A stretch of 7,309 nt of DNA from Bacteroidota bacterium (GTDB lineage: Bacteria > Bacteroidota > Bacteroidia > Flavobacteriales > Flavobacteriaceae). A model generated the notes under the pieces. That model did no database searches, had not been told where the DNA came from, and saw only the letters and a list, made by a program, of their open reading frames with translations. Shown here piece after piece: positions 1 to 5,796 of the stretch. Where the stretch lies: NCBI GenBank assembly GCA_006227965.1, contig SBFL01000335.1, positions 1-7,309 of the forward strand. Direction: 5' to 3'. The position numbers and the translations under genes were made by a program. Position 1 is the first letter of the stretch; each line of letters opens with the position of its first letter.

Positions 1-1051
1 ACCCGGCATCCAGTTTCCCGGAATAGCATCGGAAAAAGGCGAGACGGCCTACAAATGGGTCCGTGGCGATCTTGAAAGCCAGGGCTGAAAAGGGCTCCCT
101 GGAATCCGGCTTGCGCAATACAGGCGCCTCCGTATCAGGGTTGATGCCCTCAATGGCCTCTTTGTCAAGCGGGGAAGGCAGGTAACGGCATACACAATCC
201 AGCAGGAACTGCACCCCTTTGTTCTTGAAGGCGGATCCGCAGACCATCGGGATAATGCTCATATCCATCACAGCAGCGCGAAGTGCGGCGTGTACTTCTT
301 CTTCCGTTATGGAATCTTCATCCTCAAAGAACTTTTCCATGAGGTTTTCGTCGTACTCGGCCACAGCCTCGATCAGTTCGGCCCGGCTTTGATGGACCTC
401 TTCCTTCATCTCTTCAGGAATATCGACCACATCAAAGGTTGAGCCCATGTCGTGCTCATGCCAGATGATAGCCCTGTTCTTAACCAGGTCCACGATACCT
501 TTAAAATCGGCTTCATCACCAATAGGCAATACGATCGGGACCGCATTGGATTTAAGCATATCCTTTACCTGCTGGCAGACAGCCAGGAAGTTGGAACCCT
601 GCCGGTCCATTTTATTTACGAATCCCATCCGCGGCACCTTGTAGTTGTCCGCCAGGCGCCAGTTTGTCTCGGACTGGGGCTCTACCCCGTCCACAGCGCT
701 GAAAAGGAATACCAGCCCGTCCAGAACCCGAAGGGACCGGTTGACCTCCACGGTAAAGTCCACGTGGCCGGGAGTATCTATAATATTAAAGTGGTATGGC
801 TTGGTGTCTTCAGTGGGTTGCCCGTTCTTAAGCGGAAAATTCCAGGTACAGGTAGTGGCAGCAGAAGTGATCGTAATACCCCGCTCCTGCTCCTGCTCCA
901 TCCAGTCCATGGTGGCAGCTCCGTCGTGTACCTCGCCAATCTTGTGGCTGACCCCTGTATAAAAGAGGATACGCTCGGTGGTTGTGGTCTTTCCGGCATC
1001 GATGTGAGCCGCAATACCTATATTCCTTGTAAATTTTAAATCTCTAGACAT
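1..1051 (-). CDS. fusA: Elongation factor G, N-terminal 350 residues (cut by window edge)
   Basis: This is the translational GTPase that drives ribosomal translocation and, with ribosome recycling factor, helps split ribosomes; it acts in the cytosol. Reading leftward from ATG at 1051, the frame stays open to the edge. The G domain is intact: P-loop AHIDAGKT (about residues 15-22), switch region RGITI (57-61), DTPGH (92-96) and NKMD (146-149). The visible part ends in domain II with the motif [11 protein letters not shown]. The remaining half (rest of domain II and domains III-V) lies outside the window. The sequence [20 protein letters not shown] and the inserted [13 protein letters not shown] stretch look like Bacteroidota EF-G1. 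The start follows the rpsG stop by only 5 bp, so it is probably cotranscribed and may be translationally coupled. No defect is seen. Confidence 0.98.
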   Translation of the reverse strand, partial: MSRDLKFTRNIGIAAHIDAGKTTTTERILFYTGVSHKIGEVHDGAATMDWMEQEQERGITITSAATTCTWNFPLKNGQPTEDTKPYHFNIIDTPGHVDFTVEVNRSLRVLDGLVFLFSAVDGVEPQSETNWRLADNYKVPRMGFVNKMDRQGSNFLAVCQQVKDMLKSNAVPIVLPIGDEADFKGIVDLVKNRAIIWHEHDMGSTFDVVDIPEEMKEEVHQSRAELIEAVAEYDENLMEKFFEDEDSITEEEVHAALRAAVMDMSIIPMVCGSAFKNKGVQFLLDCVCRYLPSPLDKEAIEGINPDTEAPVLRKPDSREPFSALAFKIATDPFVGRLAFFRCYSGKLDAG

Positions 1052-1056
1052 TTCGC

Positions 1057-1533
1057 TTAGAATCTGAAGTGTGAGAAAGCCTTGTTCGCTTCGGCCATTT
1101 TGTGGGTATCCACCCTTTTCTTAACCGCAGCCCCTTCTTCTTTAGCCGCTGCCAGGATCTCGGCAGCCAGTTTCTGAGCCATGGATTTTTCGTTCCTCTT
1201 GCGCGAAAAATTAATCAGCCACTTCATGGCTGTAGAAATCTTACGGTCCGGACGGATCTGTCTTGGTATCTGAAAGGTAGCACCTCCAACCCGGCGGCTT
1301 CTTACCTCCACATGAGGCATGATATTGGAAAGGGCCTCTTTCCAAACCTCCAGACTGGTCTTCTCCTCGTCCGTCTTTTTTTGTTCCACGATATCCAAAG
1401 CGTCGTAGAAAATCTTGAATGCGACGGATTTCTTCCCGTCCCACATCATCATATTCACAAACCGGGTCACCAGCTGGTCGTTATGCCTCGGATCTGGCAA
1501 CAACGGTCTTCTTTTTGCCTGTCTTTTTCTCAT
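1057..1533 (-). CDS. rpsG: 30S ribosomal protein S7 (uS7)
   Basis: S7 is a primary binding protein of the 16S rRNA 3' major domain. It nucleates assembly of the small-subunit head and lies near the E-site tRNA. The 158-residue product starts [16 protein letters not shown] and carries the family signature region with [11 protein letters not shown] and [15 protein letters not shown] (about residues 76-90). It ends with the conserved [11 protein letters not shown]. Its length is normal for the family (about 156-158). It sits between rpsL (21 bp upstream) and fusA (5 bp downstream) in the classic str order. The E. coli-type S7 autoregulatory site lies in a much longer rpsL-rpsG spacer, and there is no room for such a site here. 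No Shine-Dalgarno motif is evident before the start, as is usual in Bacteroidota. Confidence 0.98.
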   Translation of the reverse strand: MRKRQAKRRPLLPDPRHNDQLVTRFVNMMMWDGKKSVAFKIFYDALDIVEQKKTDEEKTSLEVWKEALSNIMPHVEVRSRRVGGATFQIPRQIRPDRKISTAMKWLINFSRKRNEKSMAQKLAAEILAAAKEEGAAVKKRVDTHKMAEANKAFSHFRF

Positions 1534-1554
1534 TGCTACTGCTTAACTCGTGAA

Positions 1555-1929
1555 TTACTTCTTAGGGCGTTTAGCACCGTATTTAGATCTGCGTTGCGCT
1601 CTTCCCGCTACTCCGGCGGTATCCAGTGCCCCGCGAACGATGTGGTACCTCACACCCGGCAAATCTTTCACCCTTCCGCCTCTTACCAATACTATCGAGT
1701 GCTCCTGGAGGTTGTGTCCTTCTCCCGGGATATAGGCGTTCACCTCTTTCCCGTTGGTCAGTCGTACCCGTGCCACTTTCCGCATGGCGGAATTCGGCTT
1801 TTTGGGCGTAGTGGTATACACCCGGGTACAGACTCCCCGTCGTTGAGGACACGAATCCAAAGCAGCCGATTTACTCTTCTTGGTAATTGTGGCCCTTCCT
1901 TTTCGTACTAATTGTGAAATTGTTGGCAT
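1555..1929 (-). CDS. rpsL: 30S ribosomal protein S12 (uS12)
   Basis: S12 lies at the decoding centre of the 30S subunit and affects tRNA selection and fidelity. The 124-residue product starts [12 protein letters not shown] and contains [25 protein letters not shown], then [10 protein letters not shown] and [13 protein letters not shown], and ends KYGAKRPKK. Lys43 and Lys88 (counting Met; K42 and K87 in E. coli numbering), where streptomycin resistance changes usually arise, are both wild type. Asp89, the residue methylthiolated by RimO in other bacteria, is present. It is the first gene of the leftward operon, with a strong promoter match about 40 bp upstream of its start. Confidence 0.98.
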   Translation of the reverse strand: MPTISQLVRKGRATITKKSKSAALDSCPQRRGVCTRVYTTTPKKPNSAMRKVARVRLTNGKEVNAYIPGEGHNLQEHSIVLVRGGRVKDLPGVRYHIVRGALDTAGVAGRAQRRSKYGAKRPKK

Positions 1930-1966
1930 ACTGTCAATTAAAAATCTAGCCCTGTTTAAGGGTCGG

Positions 1967-1997
1967 CAAATGTAGTAATAAATCCCTATAATTCAAA
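1967..1997 (-). promoter_or_regulatory. Bacteroidota housekeeping promoter of the rpsL operon
   Basis: Read leftward, the sequence has TTTG (1997-1994), a 19 bp AT-rich spacer, then TACATTTG (1974-1967). This matches the Bacteroidota primary-sigma consensus TTTG, about 19-21 bp, TAnnTTTG exactly in both boxes and spacing. Transcription should begin near 1963, giving a leader of about 34 nt before the rpsL ATG. A small CCCT/AGGG hairpin (1950-1962) would fall at the extreme 5' end of that RNA; its stem is only 4 bp and may be chance. Confidence 0.85.
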
Positions 1998-2052
1998 TCC
2001 CAACTAATTAATTTTAAGTGATTTTTCAGGTGCATTTTTAAGCATTGGAGAT

Positions 2053-2121
2053 TTTCCCCCAAAACCAGGGCGCATCCACCGCGCATTCAAACTATTTTCA
2101 ATGAGATCCGTTTTGGGGAAA
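2053..2121. repeat. Imperfect 12 bp inverted repeat with 44 nt loop
   Basis: The left arm TTTCCCCCAAAAC (2053-2065) pairs with the right arm GTTTTGGGGAAA (2110-2121), with one extra C bulged in the left arm. The loop holds GCGCAT twice (2070-2075 and 2081-2086), 11 bp apart. The long loop makes it a weak simple terminator, and no U tract follows on either strand. It may be a protein-binding site pair, a remnant of a dispersed element, or chance. The pairing is seen directly; the function is unknown. Confidence 0.55.
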
Positions 2122-2369
2122 TAGAGGAATGATCCGAAGTTCAGGGTACAGAATACAACACTTCCAAAATCGGGGTATACCTTAATTTATATATATACGT
2201 CCTGCCGGGTATGCGGGAATGGCGGGATTTCGGAACAACCCGGCCCCCTAATTTGAATTGAAAACTGCTGATTTTAGTGCAAACGCGGGGATACTTTGTT
2301 TTAAAATGCCATTTCTCTTTGCCATATAAGTACCCGAAAGGATTATACAACCAAGCCGGGTTTTGGGGA
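2110..2369 (+). repeat. Direct repeat GTTTTGGGGA, two copies 250 bp apart
   Basis: GTTTTGGGGA occurs at 2110-2119 and again at 2360-2369, and its core GTTTTGGGG is present inverted at 2057-2065. Three copies of a 9 bp core within about 310 bp of a divergent promoter region suggest a possible regulator-binding motif, but no regulator gene is visible to link it to. Confidence 0.35.
2204..2244. repeat. GC-rich 7 bp inverted repeat, possible REP-like fragment
   Basis: GCCGGGT (2204-2210) is the exact reverse complement of ACCCGGC (2238-2244), with 27 nt between. The loop contains GCGGGAATGGCGGGATT, an internally repetitive GCGGGA pattern. This GC-rich block sits between very AT-rich flanks (TTTATATATATAC on the left, TAATTTGAATTG on the right). 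On the minus strand the loop reads ATCCCGCCATTCCCGC, similar in flavour to the dispersed intergenic palindromes of many bacteria. Whether it recurs elsewhere in the genome cannot be seen here. Confidence 0.4.
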
Positions 2370-2396
2370 TTCAACAATCTAACAACCACCCAACTG

Positions 2397-2420
2397 ATGG
2401 TTTCACAAAGCAGAAACCAT
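2397..2420. repeat. Perfect 8 bp hairpin or operator-like inverted repeat upstream of susC
   Basis: ATGGTTTC (2397-2404) and GAAACCAT (2413-2420) are exact reverse complements around the 8 nt spacer ACAAAGCA. The right arm overlaps a palindromic CCATATGG (2417-2424). It lies 50 bp upstream of the TAAGTTTG element, a plausible activator or repressor position. It is not followed by a T tract, so it is not a good intrinsic terminator. Confidence 0.45.
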
Positions 2421-2470
2421 ATGGAAAGAGAAGCTCGATTAACACCAGGCCGCTTAAAGTTTTATTAAAA

Positions 2471-2478
2471 TAAGTTTG
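2471..2478 (+). promoter_or_regulatory. TAnnTTTG -7 element, candidate susCD promoter
   Basis: TAAGTTTG matches the Bacteroidota -7 consensus TAnnTTTG exactly and lies 55 bp upstream of the susC start. Transcription would begin near 2482-2484, leaving a leader of roughly 50 nt. No TTTG box lies at the expected 19-21 bp upstream (around 2446-2451 reads CAGGCC), so this promoter may depend on an activator or may be weak. Confidence 0.5.
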
Positions 2479-2488
2479 GATTATTAAC

Positions 2489-2530
2489 ATGAAATTAAGA
2501 TTTTCGCAGTTAGCTAATTCAAATAATTAA
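2489..2530 (+). CDS. Possible 13-residue upstream ORF in the susC leader
   Basis: ATG at 2489 opens a 13-codon frame encoding MKLRFSQLANSNN and ends at TAA 2528-2530. One ACA codon follows, then the susC ATG, so the small ORF is in the same frame as susC. Its start would lie only a few bases from the transcription start predicted by the TAAGTTTG element. It shows no run of a single amino acid as in amino-acid attenuators. It could be a coupled leader peptide that delivers ribosomes to susC, or chance in an AT-rich leader. No Shine-Dalgarno is visible, but that is not informative in this phylum. Confidence 0.3.
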   Translation: MKLRFSQLANSNN

Positions 2531-2533
2531 ACA

Positions 2534-5500
2534 ATGAGAACAAAATTGAATGGAATCTTGACGCTGTTGCTGGCGTTCGTTGTGCAGATTTCGTTTGCAC
2601 AGGAAAAGACGATTTCAGGTACGGTCACTGATCAGGATGGCCTTCCCTTGCCTGGAGTTAACATTGTTGTTGAGGGCACCACTACGGGTACCCAAACCGA
2701 CTTCGACGGTAATTACCAGATTCAGGCAAGCCCTGGACAGGTATTACTCTTCACCTATATCGGGCAGAAGGACGAGCGAGTAACGGTTGGTGCGGGTGAC
2801 GTAATCAATGTCCAAATGGTCGAAGATGCCCAAGCCCTTGAAGAAGTGGTGGTAACGGCCCAAGGTATTAAAAGGGAAAGGAAAGCCCTGGGTTATGCCG
2901 TTACTTCGGTAGGCGCCGAAGCCCTTGAGCAAAGAGCAGAAGGTGATGTGGCCCGGGTACTTGCCGGTAAGGCTTCCGGGGTGCAGATTACTGCCGCCGG
3001 GGGTATGTCCGGATCCGGTACTGCAGTTACAGTGCGTGGTCTCAGCTCCTTTAGCGGGAGTAACCAGGCGCTCTTTATCGTAGACGGGGTTCCATTCAGT
3101 AATGATACCAACGCCACGGGTAGCTTCATTAACGGTAACGTTGGATCATCGCGTTTCCTCGACCTCGACCCGAACAACATTGAGAGTATCGAGGTACTGA
3201 AAGGTCTGGCAGCAGCCACCCTTTACGGTACACGGGGTAAGAACGGTGTGATCCTGATCACAACCAAAGCCGGAGGAGGCAGAGAAGGTGCCAAGAAAAC
3301 GGAGATCACCATCAACCAGTCATTCTTTACGAATGAAATGGCCTCATTCCCGGATTACCAGGATGAGTACGGTAACGGTTTTGACCAGGCCTTCGGATGG
3401 TTCTTCTCCAACTGGGGTCCGAGCTTCGAAAGAGACGGAGTTGCCGGATGGGGTAACCAACCCGCCATTGATTCTCAGGGAACCCTGGAGCACCCGTATT
3501 CTACCACGGCCGTGGCCTCAACAAGGGCAGCCTTCCCTGAATTGCAGGGAGCACGCTACCCATGGCGGGCATACGATTCTGTTGAGGATTTCTTCCGCCC
3601 TGGCTTTGTTTCCAACACCAACGTCAATATCGCGGGAAGCACCGAGGATGGGAACACCAATTTCAACGTTAACCTCGGTTACCTTAACGATGAGGGCTTT
3701 ACCCCAGGTAACTCCCTGCAGCGTTTCAACCTTTCCGTAGGTGGACGCTCTCAGCTTTCTAACAAGTTCTCAGTGCAGGCCACAGCCAACTTTGCAAGGA
3801 CTGACTACCGGACGCCTCCCATTGCCTCTTCCAGGGGTAACGGTACGGACGGTCTTTCTGTCTTCGGGAACGTGCTGTTCACACCTCGTTCGGTGGACCT
3901 GATGGGACTTCCGTTTGAGAACCCAATTGACGGCTCCAGCGTTTACTACCGGAATGGTAACGACATCATCAACCCCCGGTGGACTGCAAAAAACGTAACC
4001 TACAGGCAGCTCACCCACCGGGTGAACTGGACAGCCTCGCTGACCTACCAGATCAACGACAACCTGAATCTCAACTGGAGGTCCGGTCTCGATTTTTACA
4101 ACGAACGTAACGAGAACGGCTCAAACAAAGGAGGGGTTGAATTTACACAGGCTATCTTCGGGTTCTATGACACTTATGATAACAACAACACTATCTGGGA
4201 TCATTTCTTCTCCATCAACGGGAATTATGACATCTCAGAGAAGCTTGGCATGACGTTCACGGTTGGCGCCACTTCCCGTTCGGATTTCTACGACCGGCAA
4301 GGGGTTTCCAGTTCGGGTCAGATCGTATTTGGAGTGAAGCGCCACTTTAACTACGAAAACCAACGGCCTATCCAGTTCTCACAGAAGCAGAACATCGTTG
4401 GGATCCTCGGACAGGCTACGCTGGATTATGACGACTTCCTGTTCCTGAACGTTTCTGCCCGTACGGACTGGGTCTCCAACCTGACTACGGAAAACAACAG
4501 CAAGACGTATCCGGGGGTAAGTGTTTCGTTCCTGCCGATCAATGCATTTGACGGAACCTGGAACGACGCCCTCAGAATGAATTACCTGAAGCTGCGCGCC
4601 AGCTACGGTACTTCAGCTACCTTCCCTACTGGGTATCCTGTTGTCAACGTAATCGAGCAAAATACACAGCGATTTGTGGATCCTGCTTCCGGAGCCCTGT
4701 TGACAACCAACCAGGTTGACAACTTCCGGGCCAACCCGGATTTGAAGCCTGAGCTCCTAGAGGAGTACGAAGCGGGTCTTGAAGGCCGTTTCTGGGACAG
4801 CCGGATCCAGTTTGAGGCTACCTACTTCAACCGGGTCACCAATGACTTGATTGTCACCGAGCCGCTTTCTCCTTCTACCGGATTCAGCTTTACGCAGAGT
4901 AACGTAGGGGAAATCCAGAACAAAGGTTGGGAGGCCGACCTGGGTGTCGATATCTTCCGCGGCGAGAATTTCTCCTGGAACTCACGGGTGAACTTCTTCA
5001 CAAACAGGGAGACGGTTACCGAACAGGAGCAGGATTTCATCGCCTATGCCGGGTCACTGGCAGTAGGTGGTGGGGCATTCCGCGGATCCAACGCAGCTAT
5101 CAAGGGTGAGTCCCTGGGTACAATCGTTGGTACAGCTATCGCACGTGATGAAGACGGAAACTTCCTGGTCAATGATGGTGGTAACTATGTGGTTGCTGAG
5201 GATGTAGACGGCAGAGTGCCGATCGTAGGGGATGCTGTTCCGGATTACACCATGAACTTCATCAACACCCTTCGCTACAAGAACTGGAACATGAACTTCC
5301 AGATAAGCCATGTGAGCGGTGGTGACATTCTCTCAAGTACTACTGCAGTGCTGCTTGGACGGGGTCTTATTGTTGAAACAGCAGACCGTCTGGATACGTA
5401 TGTGCTTCCTGGTGTAAACCAAACTACCGGAGAGACGAATACAAAACAGATCAACAACTCCACATACTTTTTCTCCAACCTGCTTTTCGGACCTACAGAA

Positions 5501-5770
5501 ACACGTATTTACGATGCTTCCGTGATCCGCCTGCAGGAGCTGTCCTTTGGGTACAGCTTCCCGAAAAAGTTCCTGGACAAAACACCTTTCGGTGCATTGA
5601 CAGTTACTGCTCAGGGCTTCAACCTCTGGTATGATGCCTACAATATGCCTGACGGTGCCAACTTTGACCCGAACGTTGCCGGGGTTGGTATTAACAACGG
5701 ACGTGGATTTGACTTTATCAACGGTCCGAGTTCACGGCGATATGGAATCAGTATCAAAGCGTCCTTCTAA
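2534..5770 (+). CDS. SusC/RagA-family TonB-dependent outer-membrane receptor
   Basis: This is the barrel half of a SusCD-type importer: it takes ligand delivered by its lipoprotein partner across the outer membrane with TonB/ExbBD energy. The 1078 residues begin with a signal peptide (hydrophobic 8-21, cleavage likely after SFA at 22). A carboxypeptidase-regulatory-like domain follows (about 26-95, with ISGTVTDQDGLPLPGVNI and TDFDGNYQI). Next come a Ton-box-like EEVVVTA (103-109) and the plug (about 115-250), with the SusC signature DPNNIESIEVLK and LYGTRGKNGVILITTK (212-245). The rest is the 22-strand barrel region, ending in Phe as expected for BAM recognition. The usual LKDAAATAIYG reads LKGLAAATLYG, a subfamily variant. 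The length is typical and there is no frameshift. It ends in tandem stops TAA TAA, 26 bp before the partner gene. The substrate cannot be read from the sequence. Confidence 0.96.
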   Translation: MRTKLNGILTLLLAFVVQISFAQEKTISGTVTDQDGLPLPGVNIVVEGTTTGTQTDFDGNYQIQASPGQVLLFTYIGQKDERVTVGAGDVINVQMVEDAQALEEVVVTAQGIKRERKALGYAVTSVGAEALEQRAEGDVARVLAGKASGVQITAAGGMSGSGTAVTVRGLSSFSGSNQALFIVDGVPFSNDTNATGSFINGNVGSSRFLDLDPNNIESIEVLKGLAAATLYGTRGKNGVILITTKAGGGREGAKKTEITINQSFFTNEMASFPDYQDEYGNGFDQAFGWFFSNWGPSFERDGVAGWGNQPAIDSQGTLEHPYSTTAVASTRAAFPELQGARYPWRAYDSVEDFFRPGFVSNTNVNIAGSTEDGNTNFNVNLGYLNDEGFTPGNSLQRFNLSVGGRSQLSNKFSVQATANFARTDYRTPPIASSRGNGTDGLSVFGNVLFTPRSVDLMGLPFENPIDGSSVYYRNGNDIINPRWTAKNVTYRQLTHRVNWTASLTYQINDNLNLNWRSGLDFYNERNENGSNKGGVEFTQAIFGFYDTYDNNNTIWDHFFSINGNYDISEKLGMTFTVGATSRSDFYDRQGVSSSGQIVFGVKRHFNYENQRPIQFSQKQNIVGILGQATLDYDDFLFLNVSARTDWVSNLTTENNSKTYPGVSVSFLPINAFDGTWNDALRMNYLKLRASYGTSATFPTGYPVVNVIEQNTQRFVDPASGALLTTNQVDNFRANPDLKPELLEEYEAGLEGRFWDSRIQFEATYFNRVTNDLIVTEPLSPSTGFSFTQSNVGEIQNKGWEADLGVDIFRGENFSWNSRVNFFTNRETVTEQEQDFIAYAGSLAVGGGAFRGSNAAIKGESLGTIVGTAIARDEDGNFLVNDGGNYVVAEDVDGRVPIVGDAVPDYTMNFINTLRYKNWNMNFQISHVSGGDILSSTTAVLLGRGLIVETADRLDTYVLPGVNQTTGETNTKQINNSTYFFSNLLFGPTETRIYDASVIRLQELSFGYSFPKKFLDKTPFGALTVTAQGFNLWYDAYNMPDGANFDPNVAGVGINNGRGFDFINGPSSRRYGISIKASF

Positions 5771-5796
5771 TAAAAATTGTTAATGATATAGTTATT

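Larger units (their letters stand above)
1930..2533. other. 604 bp divergent intergenic region with inverted repeats
   Basis: This region separates the leftward str operon from the rightward susCD pair. The first 70 bp belong to the rpsL promoter and leader. The middle (2050-2250) holds two inverted repeats and AT-rich sequence around 2185-2198. The right part holds a short hairpin, a TAAGTTTG element and a 13-codon ORF before susC. No tRNA-like fold, insertion sequence end or riboswitch was recognised. The two longest open frames (2141-2389 minus and 2277-2468 plus) start at GTG, show no familiar motif and overlap the repeats, so they are not called as genes. Confidence 0.7.

Noticed and set aside
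452..1039. 195-codon plus-strand frame opposite fusA
   Set aside because: Antisense shadow of the EF-G G domain, which is unambiguously the coding strand.
1102..1911. 269-codon open frame on the plus strand running antisense through rpsG and rpsL
   Set aside because: It spans two highly conserved ribosomal genes and the spacer between them, has no recognisable motif, and is explained by their codon bias in the opposite strand.
1950..1962. CCCT/AGGG hairpin in the rpsL leader as an attenuator
   Set aside because: Only a 4 bp stem with a 5 nt loop and no following U tract; weak and probably chance.
2291..2300. ATACTTTG resembling a TAnnTTTG promoter box
   Set aside because: The spacing inside the box is one base short of consensus and no TTTG box lies at the right distance upstream.
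2141..2389. 82-codon minus-strand ORF in the intergenic region
   Set aside because: GTG start, no familiar domain, and its sequence runs through the GC-rich inverted repeat; part of its translation resembles what palindromic repeats give when translated.
2277..2468. 63-codon plus-strand ORF upstream of susC
   Set aside because: GTG start, no recognised motif, overlaps the hairpin and ends just before the -7 element; probably chance.
3288..3740. 150-codon plus-strand ORF inside susC
   Set aside because: Out-of-frame shadow rich in Pro, Ser, Thr and Arg, as expected from a shifted reading of a GC-rich gene.
5783..5791. Two-codon ATG-ATA-TAG frame in the susC-susD gap
   Set aside because: Too short to be meaningful in an AT-rich 26 bp spacer.
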